Shown: positions 17,885 to 27,503 of the stretch, piece by piece
Layout: every line of letters begins with the position of its first letter
Numbering within the stretch: the stretch's first letter is position 1
Assembly: GCA_025210515.1 (NCBI GenBank)
Contig: JAOARM010000003.1
Span: 1-64,000, forward strand
Length of the DNA: 64,000 nt
Direction of reading: 5' to 3'
Origin: Vallitalea sp.
GTDB taxonomy: Bacteria > Bacillota > Clostridia > Lachnospirales > Vallitaleaceae
The notes under the pieces: generated by a model
What the model was told of the DNA's origin: nothing
What the model saw: the letters and a program-made list of their open reading frames with translations, nothing else
Database searches by the model: none
Position numbers and translations under genes: made by a program

Positions 17885-18715
17885 ATGTTAAAAATAACAA
17901 CGCTAATAGAAAATGAAAAAGGACAAGATTTAGACTTAATTAATGAACATGGATTATCAATACTTATAGAAATAGATAATAATAAAATATTGTTTGATAC
18001 TGGAAGTAGCCATGCTTTCATTAAAAATGCTGAAAAACTACAATTAGATTTAAGCAAAATTAATTATCTTATTCTTAGTCATGGGCATTATGATCATACG
18101 GGAGGAATGAAACATCTAGTTAATAAGTATGAGGTCAAATATAATTTATATGCACATGAAGATATTTTTATAAAAAAATATAGAGAAGATAATGGATTGT
18201 ATAAGTATCTAGGAATGGATTTCGATAAGCAATGGATAATAGATAATAATATTAATATTAATTATGTTAATGAAGATATTGTAAATATATCAAAAAATGC
18301 ATATATCATTTCTAATTTTGTTAGAATATCACAATATGAAAATAATAATGAAGTGTATAAAGTAAAGAGTAGAAATGAGTATATTATTGATGATTTTCAC
18401 GATGAAATATGTTTGGTACTTAGAACTTCAAAAGGATTAGTTGTAGTACTGGGATGTTCACATCCAGGGATAGAAAATATATTAGAAACTATTATAAGTA
18501 GATTTCATGAAACTATATATATGGTTATTGGAGGTACTCATCTAGTGAGAGCTTCTAAAGATAGAATAAAACATACAATTAATTTTATGAAAAATAAAAA
18601 TATTAATTATATAGGGGTATCTCATTGTACAGGAAAAATAGCTGTATTAGAGCTTGAAAAAGTTTTCGGAGATAAGTATTTTTATAACTGTACAGGCAAT
18701 GTTATAAGCATATAA
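17885..18715 (+). CDS. MBL-fold metallohydrolase
   Basis: A 276-residue metallo-beta-lactamase fold protein. The metal-binding signature LSHGHYDHTGG lies near residue 67. Further ligand motifs are VVLGCSHPGIENI (middle) and VIGGTHLV, with GVSHCTG near the C-terminus. This pattern matches the group annotated as 7,8-dihydropterin-6-methyl-4-(beta-D-ribofuranosyl)-aminobenzene-5'-phosphate synthase-like, although that activity is proven mainly in archaea. It starts with ATG after AAGGAAGGA. No neighbouring gene hints at the substrate. Confidence 0.85.
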   Translation: MLKITTLIENEKGQDLDLINEHGLSILIEIDNNKILFDTGSSHAFIKNAEKLQLDLSKINYLILSHGHYDHTGGMKHLVNKYEVKYNLYAHEDIFIKKYREDNGLYKYLGMDFDKQWIIDNNININYVNEDIVNISKNAYIISNFVRISQYENNNEVYKVKSRNEYIIDDFHDEICLVLRTSKGLVVVLGCSHPGIENILETIISRFHETIYMVIGGTHLVRASKDRIKHTINFMKNKNINYIGVSHCTGKIAVLELEKVFGDKYFYNCTGNVISI

Positions 18716-18822
18716 CAATATACTGGCATATTATATTATGATATATATAATGGTTAATAGATACAAGTAATCATTAGAATATTTATAAGTAATGCAATAT
18801 TGATGAGGAGGATAAGTATAAT

Positions 18823-19248
18823 ATGAAAGAGAAATGCACCAAAGTATTAATAAGTATAGTGAAATTGTGTATATATATGATATATACATTGATAATTGTT
18901 TTTATTATTGATAAAGTCATTGAAGATAGTTTCTATAATTGCTTTTTTGTTTTTGGAGTCATCTATATTATCATTGGATACATAAAACTTACAAAAAACA
19001 GTAAACGTATTTTACCTATAATTATAACTCCAATAGGAACAAGAAATAGTTCAATTAATTTAGAATCAAATATGAGAATTAATATAGAAGTTGATAAAGC
19101 TGAAAGAGATTTAGATCTAGAACGCATAAACAATAATATAAAGCCTACTAATAAGTTTGTAGATTTATTTTTTAGAAGAAGTGGAATAGAATTAATTGTA
19201 TATGGAGTTTTGTTAATAGCCACATTATTTATTAAATATCAAGTATAG
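18823..19248 (+). CDS. Small membrane protein of unknown function
   Basis: A 141-residue protein that I do not recognise. Hydrophobic segments lie at about residues 12-30 and 36-54 near the N-terminus and 118-137 at the C-terminus. The middle (about 60-115) is hydrophilic and charged, with KAERDLDLERINNNIK. It would be a three-segment integral membrane protein. The ATG follows GAGGAGGATAAG at a normal distance, which supports translation. It stands alone between the MBL-fold gene and uvsE. Confidence 0.6.
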   Translation: MKEKCTKVLISIVKLCIYMIYTLIIVFIIDKVIEDSFYNCFFVFGVIYIIIGYIKLTKNSKRILPIIITPIGTRNSSINLESNMRINIEVDKAERDLDLERINNNIKPTNKFVDLFFRRSGIELIVYGVLLIATLFIKYQV

Positions 19249-19260
19249 TAATAATTAATA

Positions 19261-19282
19261 TGGGTGTCGCATAATACATTTT
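19261..19282 (+). repeat. Solitary end of a class II MITE-like element
   Basis: GGGTGTCGCATAATACATTTT matches the left end of the 20.5-kb element (GGCTGTCGGATAATATATTTT) at 18 of 21 positions. No hairpin core or second end follows, so this appears to be a remnant or an isolated end. Confidence 0.45.
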
Positions 19283-19399
19283 AACCACTAATAAATATTA
19301 GTTGATAACTCTTAGAATTTACTAATAATATATTTATAAAATATGCAGTAAAGACAATACTATAGATAAATATATACTCAGCTTTAGGAGGTAGTACAC

Positions 19400-20359
19400 A
19401 TGAGAATTCATATAGGATACGTTGCTCTTGCATTAGGATTAAAAAAAGTTACTTCATCAAGCACAGTAACTTATAAGTACTATAGCGGTTTATCTAATAA
19501 TGAGAAGTTAAATAAATTAAAAAAAGTAACATTATCTAATATCCAAGATTTAGAAAAAATATTAGATTATAATGTGCAAAATGATGTCCATTTCTATCGT
19601 TTAACATCGGCATTAGTACCACTTGCAACTCATCCTAATGTAACTGATTGGAATTATAGAGAAATGTTTAAAGTTGATTTTGAATATATTGGTAAGATTA
19701 TAAGAAAGCATAATATGAGAGTTGATTTTCATGCAGATCAATTTAATGTTATTAATAGTATTAATAGTCAAGTAGTAGAAAATACAATTACTAATTTATT
19801 ACTTTTAGCTAATTTATTTGAAGATATGAATTATAATGAAGGTAAGATTATTATTCATGTTGGTAGTTCTCAAGGTGGAAAACAAGAAGCAATTAATCGC
19901 TTTATAACTAATTTTAAATATTTTCCAGAAGAAATTACAAAAAGAATTATTATAGAAAATGACGATAAAGTTTTTAATGTTATAGATGTTCTTGAATTAT
20001 GTAATAAACTTGATTTGCCAATGGTGCTAGATGCCCACCATCATTTGTGTAATAATGAAGGTGAAGATATGTATAACTATATTGATGATATATTTAACAC
20101 ATGGAATAATGATGTCTTTATACCGAAAGTGCATTATTCTAGTCCAAAAGAAACAGAGTTTGATAGAAGGCATGCAGACTATATTAATGCAAAAGAATTT
20201 AATAAATTTATATATAATATGAGTAATGTAGTAGATAGAGATTTTGATATAATGCTAGAGTCTAAGAAAAAAGAAATGGCATTATTTAAACTAATGGATG
20301 ATTTGAAAGAAGTAAATAATCAACTAAAATTAGTTGATAAGACCACAATTAAAATATAG
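19400..20359 (+). CDS. uvsE: UV DNA damage endonuclease UvsE
   Basis: A 319-residue TIM-barrel endonuclease that nicks DNA 5' of UV photoproducts and starts alternative excision repair. Family motifs are HIGYVALALGL at the N-terminus, HFYRLTSALVPLATHP, RVDFHADQFNVIN, KIIIHVGSSQGGK, IIIENDDKVFNV, PMVLDAHHHLC and KVHYSSPK. The His, Glu and Asp residues in these motifs are the metal ligands. ATG follows TTTAGGAGG. A MITE-like element lies about 100 bp downstream. UvsE is patchily distributed and common in spore formers. Confidence 0.93.
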   Translation: MRIHIGYVALALGLKKVTSSSTVTYKYYSGLSNNEKLNKLKKVTLSNIQDLEKILDYNVQNDVHFYRLTSALVPLATHPNVTDWNYREMFKVDFEYIGKIIRKHNMRVDFHADQFNVINSINSQVVENTITNLLLLANLFEDMNYNEGKIIIHVGSSQGGKQEAINRFITNFKYFPEEITKRIIIENDDKVFNVIDVLELCNKLDLPMVLDAHHHLCNNEGEDMYNYIDDIFNTWNNDVFIPKVHYSSPKETEFDRRHADYINAKEFNKFIYNMSNVVDRDFDIMLESKKKEMALFKLMDDLKEVNNQLKLVDKTTIKI

Positions 20360-20454
20360 AATAAGTATTTTTAATTAAATTTTTCATTAGTTCTATATGG
20401 TATGTATTGACAAACTTAGTCCATTTATTTATAATTTTATAAAGAGAATTGTAT
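20360..20454 (+). other. AT-rich spacer after uvsE
   Basis: No gene, terminator or promoter is evident in the 95 bp between uvsE and the MITE-like element. Confidence 0.6.
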
Positions 20455-20636
20455 GGGGGCTGTCGGATAATATATTTTTTTGATGGCTAAAAGTTTTGAA
20501 GATATACTAGTTTTAGCTATCATACCCTTAAACGTCCTGTTTAGTGGGTATGTGCTACGCCTTCAGTGGCTTGGCTTAATGCTATACTAGTATATCTTCC
20601 TCTATATTATTATGGAAAATGTATTATCCCACAGCT
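20455..20636 (+). repeat. MITE-like element, class II, copy C
   Basis: A 182-bp non-coding element. Its ends form a terminal inverted repeat: GCTGTCGGATAATATATTTT at 20459-20478 against the complement of 20616-20635 (18 of 20 match). A perfect 14-bp inner stem (GAAGATATACTAGT at 20498-20511 with 20586-20599) encloses hairpin 1 (20521-20552; CATACCC and TTAAAC arms around GTCCT) and hairpin 2 (GCC-TTCAGT-GGC at 20459+100 to 20470+100, that is 20559-20570). It has the same layout as copy B, with most stem bases changed in pairs. No reading frame of note. Confidence 0.78.
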
Positions 20637-20796
20637 CTACTTTTTCTTTTTTTAATAGATTTACAGTAAATATATTAGATTATCTTTATTATGTAGGTAA
20701 TTAGATTTTTAATGGAAATAAACAATATTAAGGTCAAATAAATAATAGATAAAGATAATTAATTATAATAAAGCATCGAATGGAGGAATTAATATA
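20637..20796 (+). other. Leader region of alaS
   Basis: An AT-rich stretch with a possible -10 (TATAAT at 20764-20769) but no convincing -35. I looked for a T-box leader and found neither its specifier domain nor the conserved T-box antiterminator sequence. Confidence 0.5.
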
Positions 20797-23436
20797 ATGA
20801 AAAAGTACGGATTAAACGAATTAAGAAAGATGTATGTTGAATTTTTTGAGAGCAAAAATCATCTAAAAATGAATAGCTTTCCATTAGTACCTAAAAATGA
20901 TAATAGTTTATTATTAATAAATGCAGGTATGACACCTCTCAAGCCTTATTTCACTGGACAAGAAGTACCACCAAGTAAAAGAGTAACTACATGTCAAAAG
21001 TGTATTAGAACTGGTGATATCGAAAATGTTGGTAAAACTCAAAGACACGGTACATTTTTTGAAATGCTTGGAAACTTTTCTTTTGGAGATTATTTTAAAG
21101 AAGAAGCAATTAAATGGGGTTGGGAATTTGTAACAGAAGTTTTAGGATTGCCAGAAGATAAATTATATGTATCTGTTTATCTTGAAGATGATGAAGCAGA
21201 GAAAATATGGCATGAACAAATTGGATTACCTCTTGAAAGAATTGTAAGACTAGGAAAAGAAGATAATTTCTGGGAACATGGAACAGGTCCTTGTGGTCCA
21301 TGTTCAGAGATTCACTTTGATAGAGGAGAAAAATATGGTTGTGGTTCACCAGATTGTAAAGTTGGTTGTGATTGTGACCGTTATATGGAGTTTTGGAATC
21401 TTGTATTTACTCAGTTTGAAAAAACAGAAGAAGGAGAATATATTCCACTTGATTTCCCTAACATAGATACAGGTATGGGACTTGAAAGACTTGCATTAAT
21501 GATGCAAGAAGTAGATTCTATTTTTGATGTTGATACAATTAAAGCCCTAAGAGATAAAGTATGTGAAATTGCTAATGTAACATATAATGAAGATCCTAAG
21601 AAGGATATTTCTATAAGACTTATAACTGATCATATTCGTTCTGTATGCTTTATGACATCTGATGGTATATTGCCATCTAACGAAGGAAGAGGATATGTCC
21701 TTAGAAGATTACTTAGAAGAGCTGCAAGACATGGAAAACTACTAGGTATTAATGATAAATTCTTGGCAAAACTTAGTGAAACTGTAATAGAAGTTTCAAA
21801 AGATGCTTATGAAGAATTAGAAGAAAAGAAAGATTATATTTGTAAAATTATTTCTGTAGAAGAAGATAGATTTAATGAAACTATTGACCAAGGATTAGGT
21901 ATTCTAAAAACATATATTGAAGAATTAAATAAAGAAGGTAAAAAACAACTTTCTGGAGAAAGAACATTCAAATTATACGATACTTATGGATTCCCTATTG
22001 ACCTTACAAAAGAAATACTTGAAGAGAATGAACTTGAAGTAGATGAAGAAGGATTCAATAAAGAAATGGAAAAACAAAGAACAAGAGCTCGTGAAGCAAG
22101 AGCTGAAAGTAATTATATGGGAGCAAAAGAAACAGTATATAATAGATTAGATACTACAATAGAATCAAAATTTGTAGGATATGATCATCTAGAATATGCA
22201 TCTAATATAAATGCCCTTACTACAGAAGAAGAGATTGTAGATAGCTTATCAGAAGGTAATAAAGGTACTATTTTTGTAAATGAAACACCTTTCTATGCAA
22301 CAAGTGGAGGACAAGAAGCTGACACAGGAATTATAACAACTGAAACTGGTAAATTCCAAGTTGAAGATGTAGTTAAAGTCATAGGTAATAAAATTGGACA
22401 TGTTGGATTTGTCATAGAAGGTAATATTAAAATAAATCAAGAAGCTAACTTATTAGTTGAAGCTAATAATAGAAAAGCTACAGCTAAAAATCACAGTACA
22501 ACTCATTTATTACAAAAAGCTCTTAGAAATGTACTTGGAACACATATTGAACAAGCGGGTTCTAATGTAACTAACGATAAACTACGTTTTGACTTTACTC
22601 ATTTTGAAGCTTTAACTAATGAAGAAATTAAGAAAGTTGAAGATGAAGTTAATAGTAAAATTATGGAAGGGCTAGATATAATTACACAAGAAATGACTAT
22701 AGATGAAGCCAAAAAAGTAGGTGCTATGGCATTATTCGGTGAAAAATATGGTGAAAAAGTAAGAGTTGTTAATATGGGTGACTATAGTATTGAATTATGT
22801 GGAGGAACACATCTTTCAAATACATCAGAAGCAGGAACATTTAAAATTGTATCAGAAACAGGAGTAGCTGCTGGCGTTAGAAGAATTGAGGCATTAACTT
22901 CTGAAAATGCTATTAATTATTATAAAGAATTAGAGGAACTAGTTAAAAATGTTTCTAAATTATTAAAATCTGATCCTTCTATGATACTTAAAAAAGCAGA
23001 ACAATTAATACAAGAAAATAAACAGTTAAAACAAGAATCTCAGAAGTTAAAAGCTAAGCTTTCAAAAGGTGCTGCTGATGACTTATTAAATAACATTGTG
23101 GAAGTAAGTGGAGTGAAATTACTTGCTGCCAAAATAGAAGATACAGATATGAATAGTCTTAGAAATCTTGGAGATAGTTTGAAACAGAAGATTAACGAAG
23201 GAGTTATAGTATTAATCACTTCTAATCAAGGTAAAGTTAGCTTAGTTGTTATGGCTACTGACGAAGCTATTAAGAAAGGTGCTCATGCTGGAAACTTAAT
23301 TAGAGAAGTTGCATCTGTAGTAGGTGGAGGTGGCGGAGGTCGTCCAAATATGGCTCAAGCAGGTGGTAAAAATCCAGAGAAAATATCACAAGCTCTAGAA
23401 AAAGCAAAAGAAGTATTAGAAAAACAAGTTGGTTAG
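20797..23436 (+). CDS. alaS: Alanyl-tRNA synthetase
   Basis: An 879-residue class II synthetase that charges tRNA-Ala. The catalytic core includes FPLVPKNDNSLLLINAGM, the class II motif-2 region QRHGTFFEMLGNFSFGDYF and ADTGMGLERLALMMQ-type motif 3 (here IDTGMGLERLALMMQ). The editing domain has the zinc ligands HSTTHLLQKALR and ELCGGTHLSNT. The C-Ala domain ends with the glycine-rich VVGGGGGGRPNMAQAGG. Length is typical. Start is ATG after GGAGG. Unlike many Clostridia, it is not followed by an ireB-ruvX (yrzL-yrrK) pair; a CapA-like gene follows instead. Confidence 0.97.
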   Translation: MKKYGLNELRKMYVEFFESKNHLKMNSFPLVPKNDNSLLLINAGMTPLKPYFTGQEVPPSKRVTTCQKCIRTGDIENVGKTQRHGTFFEMLGNFSFGDYFKEEAIKWGWEFVTEVLGLPEDKLYVSVYLEDDEAEKIWHEQIGLPLERIVRLGKEDNFWEHGTGPCGPCSEIHFDRGEKYGCGSPDCKVGCDCDRYMEFWNLVFTQFEKTEEGEYIPLDFPNIDTGMGLERLALMMQEVDSIFDVDTIKALRDKVCEIANVTYNEDPKKDISIRLITDHIRSVCFMTSDGILPSNEGRGYVLRRLLRRAARHGKLLGINDKFLAKLSETVIEVSKDAYEELEEKKDYICKIISVEEDRFNETIDQGLGILKTYIEELNKEGKKQLSGERTFKLYDTYGFPIDLTKEILEENELEVDEEGFNKEMEKQRTRAREARAESNYMGAKETVYNRLDTTIESKFVGYDHLEYASNINALTTEEEIVDSLSEGNKGTIFVNETPFYATSGGQEADTGIITTETGKFQVEDVVKVIGNKIGHVGFVIEGNIKINQEANLLVEANNRKATAKNHSTTHLLQKALRNVLGTHIEQAGSNVTNDKLRFDFTHFEALTNEEIKKVEDEVNSKIMEGLDIITQEMTIDEAKKVGAMALFGEKYGEKVRVVNMGDYSIELCGGTHLSNTSEAGTFKIVSETGVAAGVRRIEALTSENAINYYKELEELVKNVSKLLKSDPSMILKKAEQLIQENKQLKQESQKLKAKLSKGAADDLLNNIVEVSGVKLLAAKIEDTDMNSLRNLGDSLKQKINEGVIVLITSNQGKVSLVVMATDEAIKKGAHAGNLIREVASVVGGGGGGRPNMAQAGGKNPEKISQALEKAKEVLEKQVG

Positions 23437-23491
23437 ATACAATTAGATTTAGAATTATGGGTTACTAATTAGTTAGATAAATCATAAGAAC

Positions 23492-23526
23492 AGCCTAGCG
23501 TTATATTAAGATAGTAATGCTAGGCT
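23492..23526 (+). terminator. Hairpin after alaS, probable terminator
   Basis: AGCCTAGCGTTA pairs with TAATGCTAGGCT across a short AT loop, 56 bp after alaS. The T tract after it is weak, so the termination role is likely but not certain. Confidence 0.5.
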
Positions 23527-23556
23527 TAATTAACATATGATAAGGAAGGTATAATA

Positions 23557-24894
23557 ATGAAATTAAAAAAAATAAGTGTTATTTTAATAATTGTACTATT
23601 ATTAAATGGGTGTACTGATAATTCTTATATATTAACCCCTAATTATGATAGCATTGAAACACTTAGTAGTATTAACGTGATAAATAATATATCAGAGAAA
23701 TTAGTAGAGCATGAGATTAATGAGGTTTCTATAACCGCGGTTGGAGATATTATGTTTCATAAATGGCAACTACAAAGAGCGTATGATGAACACAACGATA
23801 GTTTTGATTTTTTACCTTCGTTTACGTATGTAAGGGATTTCTTGAGTGAATCTGATTTTACTGTAGGTAATCTAGAAACTACATTGGCTGGTAGACATAA
23901 AGGTAGAAATTATCGTATGGATAATGCATTTCAAGGTTATCATGGTTATCCGTGTTTTAACACACCTGAAATACTTGCAAAAAACTTGAAAGACATTGGA
24001 TTTGACCTGGTATCCACATGTAACAACCATTCATTAGATAGTAAATCAGCAGGAGTAAAATCAACTTTAGATAGACTAGATGAGCAAGGAATTAGCCATG
24101 TTGGAACATATAGAAATGAAGAAGAAGCCAGCGAAATTCTTATTAAAAATATTAATGATATTAATTTTGCTTTTGTAAGTTATACATATGGAACTAATGG
24201 ATATGTTATACCAGAAGATGAACCGTATTTAATAAATACTTTAGAAACTTATGATGAAAATAGAAAATCTAATATTTATGATGAGAATAAAATCAATGAA
24301 ATGATAGAAGATGTTAAAAAAGCAGATGAAACAAAAGCTGATATGGTTGTTGTAATTATACATTTTGGAAATGAGTATTTTGATTTTCCAAATTCACATC
24401 AAAGAAAAATAGTTGATAGACTATTTGATGCAGGAGCAGATATTATATTAGGAAGTCACCCACATGTATTACAACCTATAGAAATTAGAGATATTGAAGA
24501 TGAAGATGGAACAATAAGAAAAGGTGTAGTAATTTACTCACTTGGTAACTTTATATCGTCTCAGAGGTATTCTAAAGAAAGACCAGTTAATACTGATATA
24601 GGAGCTATTATGGATATTAATATTAGGAAAATTGATAATCACAAACCAGAAATAGTTAGTCTATCACTTATTCCTACATGTGTATATAGAAATAATACAG
24701 AACTTGGAGTGTTACCAGTAGATAAAATATTAGATAACATGGATAAACTAGATATTGAGTTTGATAAATATGATTATACTATGAATAGACTACAGTATAC
24801 TAAGAATAAGACAATCAAGCATTTATTATCATATGTAGATACTCCCTATGAGTATAAAAATTATAAATACACAATTAGTATAAAGGACAAATGA
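23557..24894 (+). CDS. CapA-family (PgsA-like) lipoprotein
   Basis: A 445-residue predicted lipoprotein. The signal peptide ends in a lipobox, with Cys at residue 19 (IIVLLLNGCTDN). The rest is a CapA/PgsA metallophosphatase-like domain with AVGDIMFHKWQ, VGNLETTLAG, STCNNHSLDSKS, IHFGNEYFDF, LGSHPHVLQPI and YSLGNFISSQ. Members take part in capsule or poly-gamma-glutamate export, but many solitary copies in Clostridia have no known role. No pgsBC or capsule genes are nearby, so polymer synthesis should not be assumed. Confidence 0.88.
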   Translation: MKLKKISVILIIVLLLNGCTDNSYILTPNYDSIETLSSINVINNISEKLVEHEINEVSITAVGDIMFHKWQLQRAYDEHNDSFDFLPSFTYVRDFLSESDFTVGNLETTLAGRHKGRNYRMDNAFQGYHGYPCFNTPEILAKNLKDIGFDLVSTCNNHSLDSKSAGVKSTLDRLDEQGISHVGTYRNEEEASEILIKNINDINFAFVSYTYGTNGYVIPEDEPYLINTLETYDENRKSNIYDENKINEMIEDVKKADETKADMVVVIIHFGNEYFDFPNSHQRKIVDRLFDAGADIILGSHPHVLQPIEIRDIEDEDGTIRKGVVIYSLGNFISSQRYSKERPVNTDIGAIMDINIRKIDNHKPEIVSLSLIPTCVYRNNTELGVLPVDKILDNMDKLDIEFDKYDYTMNRLQYTKNKTIKHLLSYVDTPYEYKNYKYTISIKDK

Positions 24895-25008
24895 TAATAT
24901 GAATAGTAGATTTTCTTGCTTATATCAAATTAAATATAAAATGTTTCTGAAAAATTATTGAAGGACATTGCAAGATGAATGTCAAATGAAAGTCACAAAT
25001 AAATAACT

Positions 25009-25049
25009 TGCAATGATTTGATACCTATGGTATTATTTAAGGGTATAAT
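25009..25049 (+). promoter_or_regulatory. Possible promoter region of the DUF2294 gene
   Basis: Two overlapping readings are possible: TTGCAA (25009-25014) with TATTAT 16 bp later (25031-25036), or TTGATA (25018-25023) with TATAAT 20 bp later (25044-25049). Either would leave a leader of about 70-80 nt before the start at 25124. Confidence 0.4.
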
Positions 25050-25123
25050 ATTAAGGAAGGGTTTCGGATGGATTAACCAGCTTGAGCCAAGCCTATATAG
25101 TAGACAATTATTGGAGAGTGCTT

Positions 25124-25480
25124 ATGACAAAAGGACAAACGGAAGCTAGAATATGTGAGAGGATTACCCAATTTGAGGCTGAGTATATGGGAAGAGGTCC
25201 CAAAAGAATTAATGTGAAAATCATTGACGATGTTCTTTTTATAAGACAATGGGGATTTTTGACGCCTGCGGAGGAAATACTTGCAGAAACTAACGACGGA
25301 ACAGAACTTATTAAAAAAGTTAGAACGCGTCTTTTTGAAAAAGTTAATGATAAATTTAGGGTTGTTATCAATGAGTTAATTAATTCTAATATTATTAGTA
25401 TTCACTCAGATGTAAGTACAATTACAGGAGAAAAGATTATTGTTGTTACATTTGATGAAAATATAGAATCAATGTTTTAG
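25124..25480 (+). CDS. DUF2294 family protein
   Basis: A 118-residue soluble protein starting MTKGQTEARICERI, then FEAEYMGRGPKRINVKIIDD and a C-terminal part with VRTRLFEKVNDKFRV and DVSTITGEKIIVVTFDENI. The MTKGQ start and EYMGRGP segment are the hallmarks of DUF2294. The ATG at 25124 has GGAGAG 7 bp upstream and fits the family's N-terminus. An upstream in-frame TTG at 25082 would add a tail not seen in the family. No biochemical role is established as far as I know. It is a single-gene unit with a terminator after it. Confidence 0.75.
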   Translation: MTKGQTEARICERITQFEAEYMGRGPKRINVKIIDDVLFIRQWGFLTPAEEILAETNDGTELIKKVRTRLFEKVNDKFRVVINELINSNIISIHSDVSTITGEKIIVVTFDENIESMF

Positions 25481-25544
25481 AAGTAAAAACAAAAATGTAT
25501 AACATTGGAAGACAATTAAATGGTTTTTATAACCAGTTATAAGT

Positions 25545-25584
25545 AAGCCAATATTCACAAATTAATTTAGTGGATATTGGCTTT
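25545..25584 (+). terminator. Rho-independent terminator after the DUF2294 gene
   Basis: AAGCCAATATTCAC pairs with GTGGATATTGGCTTTT around a 12-base AT loop and ends in T residues. Confidence 0.82.
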
Positions 25585-25620
25585 TATTATTGTTAAAACT
25601 ATATTATAAGGAGGATTATT

Positions 25621-27492
25621 ATGAGTTCATTTGATGTAAGTAGATTTAAAGTTAATAAAGATGTACAAAATATATTAAATTCAGCTTCAAAAGTCATAAT
25701 ACCAAAAAGTAGAAAGCATTTACTTGACTTAGCTACCGGTGGAGGAGAATCGGTTTTTAAAGTTAACTATAATGTTGATGGAGTTGGTTTGGTTGAAGAA
25801 GCTACAGTAACTAAATGTAAAAATGGAGTATCAGTTAATTATCTTGAAGAATATATGAGAAGACGTGATCCAGATTGTATGGTTATTGGAGATAATAAAG
25901 ACACTGATAAAACAACATACAAACAAAGATTTAATGAAGATTTTGATGGTGTAAGAGAAGAAACATATCAATGGCTTAAAAATCAAGAATTAATTGTGAT
26001 GCCACTTATTTCAGGAGATAATGAGTTTGGTTATGAAACACTTCTTATTTGTCCTGTTAATGCAGCTTTTTTTGCGGCAGGTTTAGCTGATTTACAAGGA
26101 TTTATACCTGAGGAAGAAATAAGTGAAACATTTCAGCCGAAAGCAATTGTTTATCTAGCCCCACCTTTTAGACATACTCATTATAATGGAAAACAAGTTG
26201 TTGTGCATAATAGACTTAGCGATGTCCACGAAGTATTTTCATTTAATCTATATCCAGGCCCAAGTGCTAAAAAAGGTATATATGGTGTTCTTCTAAACAT
26301 GGGTGAATTAGAGAGCTGGACAACAGTTCATGCATCAACAGTAAAAGTAACAACGCCATATGACAATACTCTAATTGTTATGCATGAAGGAGCAAGTGGT
26401 GGCGGTAAAAGTGAAATGATAGAAGAAGTTCATAGAGAAGTGGATGGAAGCATATTATTTGGGGAAAATACAGTGACAAAAGAACGTATTTATCTTGAAA
26501 TAGCTGATACATGTGATTTGAGCCCTGTAACTGATGATATGGCTATGTGCCATCCAGAGTTACAAAATAATAGAAAATTAGTTGTCAAAGATGCAGAAGC
26601 AGGTTGGTTTTTGAGATTTAACCACATTACAGAGTATGGAACTTCTCCACAGCACGAAAAACTTTGTATACATCCAAAAGAACCTTTAATATTTTTTAAT
26701 ATGGATGCTTCTCCAGATTCAACAATATTAATATGGGATCATATTGAAGATGCTCCAGGCAAGCCATGCCCTAATCCAAGAGTAATAATGCCAAGAAATT
26801 TCGTTCCAGGTGTTATATCAAAACCAGTTGAGATAGATGTACGTAGTTTTGGAGTTAGAACACCAGCATGTACCAAAGCTAATCCATCTTATGGAATTAT
26901 TGGATGTTTACATGTATTGCCTCCTGCTTTAGCTTGGATATGGAGATTAGTAGCTCCAAGAGGTCATGCTAATCCTAGTATTACAGATTCAGAAGGTATG
27001 ACAAGTGAAGGTGTAGGTTCTTATTGGCCATTTGCTACTGGAAAAATGGTTGATCAAGCTAACTTATTGTTAAATCAAATAATTAATACACCAAGTACAA
27101 GATATGTGCTTATTCCAAACCAACATATTGGTTCATATGAAGTTGGATTTAATCCACAATGGATAGCAAGAGAATACTTGGCTAGAAAAGGAAGTGCCAA
27201 GTTTAAAGAAGAACAAATTGAAGAATCTCGTTGTCCACTTCTTGGTTATACTCTAAGAAGATTAAGAGTTGATGGTCATACTATTCCAAAAGGACTTCTT
27301 GAGACAAATCATCAATTAAGTGTTGGCGAAGAAGCATATGATGAAGGTGCTAAAATGTTATCAGATTTCTTTAAACAAGAGCTTGCCAAGTTCAATACTG
27401 ATGAATTATTACCTCTTGGAAGAGAAATTATCAATATAGCTATGAATGATGGTACAGTTGAAGATTATGTAAAATTAATACCTATGACATAA
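25621..27492 (+). CDS. DUF4914 family protein with a P-loop
   Basis: A 623-residue cytosolic protein that I assign to DUF4914. A nucleotide-binding loop HEGASGGGKSEMIEEVHREV lies at about residues 258-277. It is followed by DLSPVTDDMAMCHPE and a C-terminal half with ACTKANPSYGIIGC and VAPRGHANPS. The P-loop placed between two large beta-rich segments recalls phosphoenolpyruvate carboxykinase and HprK kinases, but I see no clear PEPCK substrate-binding motif, so that link is inference. Start is ATG after GGAGG. An OFA-type transporter follows 12 bp later, and the two are almost certainly co-transcribed. Confidence 0.75.
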   Translation: MSSFDVSRFKVNKDVQNILNSASKVIIPKSRKHLLDLATGGGESVFKVNYNVDGVGLVEEATVTKCKNGVSVNYLEEYMRRRDPDCMVIGDNKDTDKTTYKQRFNEDFDGVREETYQWLKNQELIVMPLISGDNEFGYETLLICPVNAAFFAAGLADLQGFIPEEEISETFQPKAIVYLAPPFRHTHYNGKQVVVHNRLSDVHEVFSFNLYPGPSAKKGIYGVLLNMGELESWTTVHASTVKVTTPYDNTLIVMHEGASGGGKSEMIEEVHREVDGSILFGENTVTKERIYLEIADTCDLSPVTDDMAMCHPELQNNRKLVVKDAEAGWFLRFNHITEYGTSPQHEKLCIHPKEPLIFFNMDASPDSTILIWDHIEDAPGKPCPNPRVIMPRNFVPGVISKPVEIDVRSFGVRTPACTKANPSYGIIGCLHVLPPALAWIWRLVAPRGHANPSITDSEGMTSEGVGSYWPFATGKMVDQANLLLNQIINTPSTRYVLIPNQHIGSYEVGFNPQWIAREYLARKGSAKFKEEQIEESRCPLLGYTLRRLRVDGHTIPKGLLETNHQLSVGEEAYDEGAKMLSDFFKQELAKFNTDELLPLGREIINIAMNDGTVEDYVKLIPMT

Positions 27493-27503
27493 GGAGAGTA
27501 TAT

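Noticed and set aside
20637-20796. T-box riboswitch before alaS
   Set aside because: No T-box sequence, specifier loop or terminator/antiterminator pair was found.
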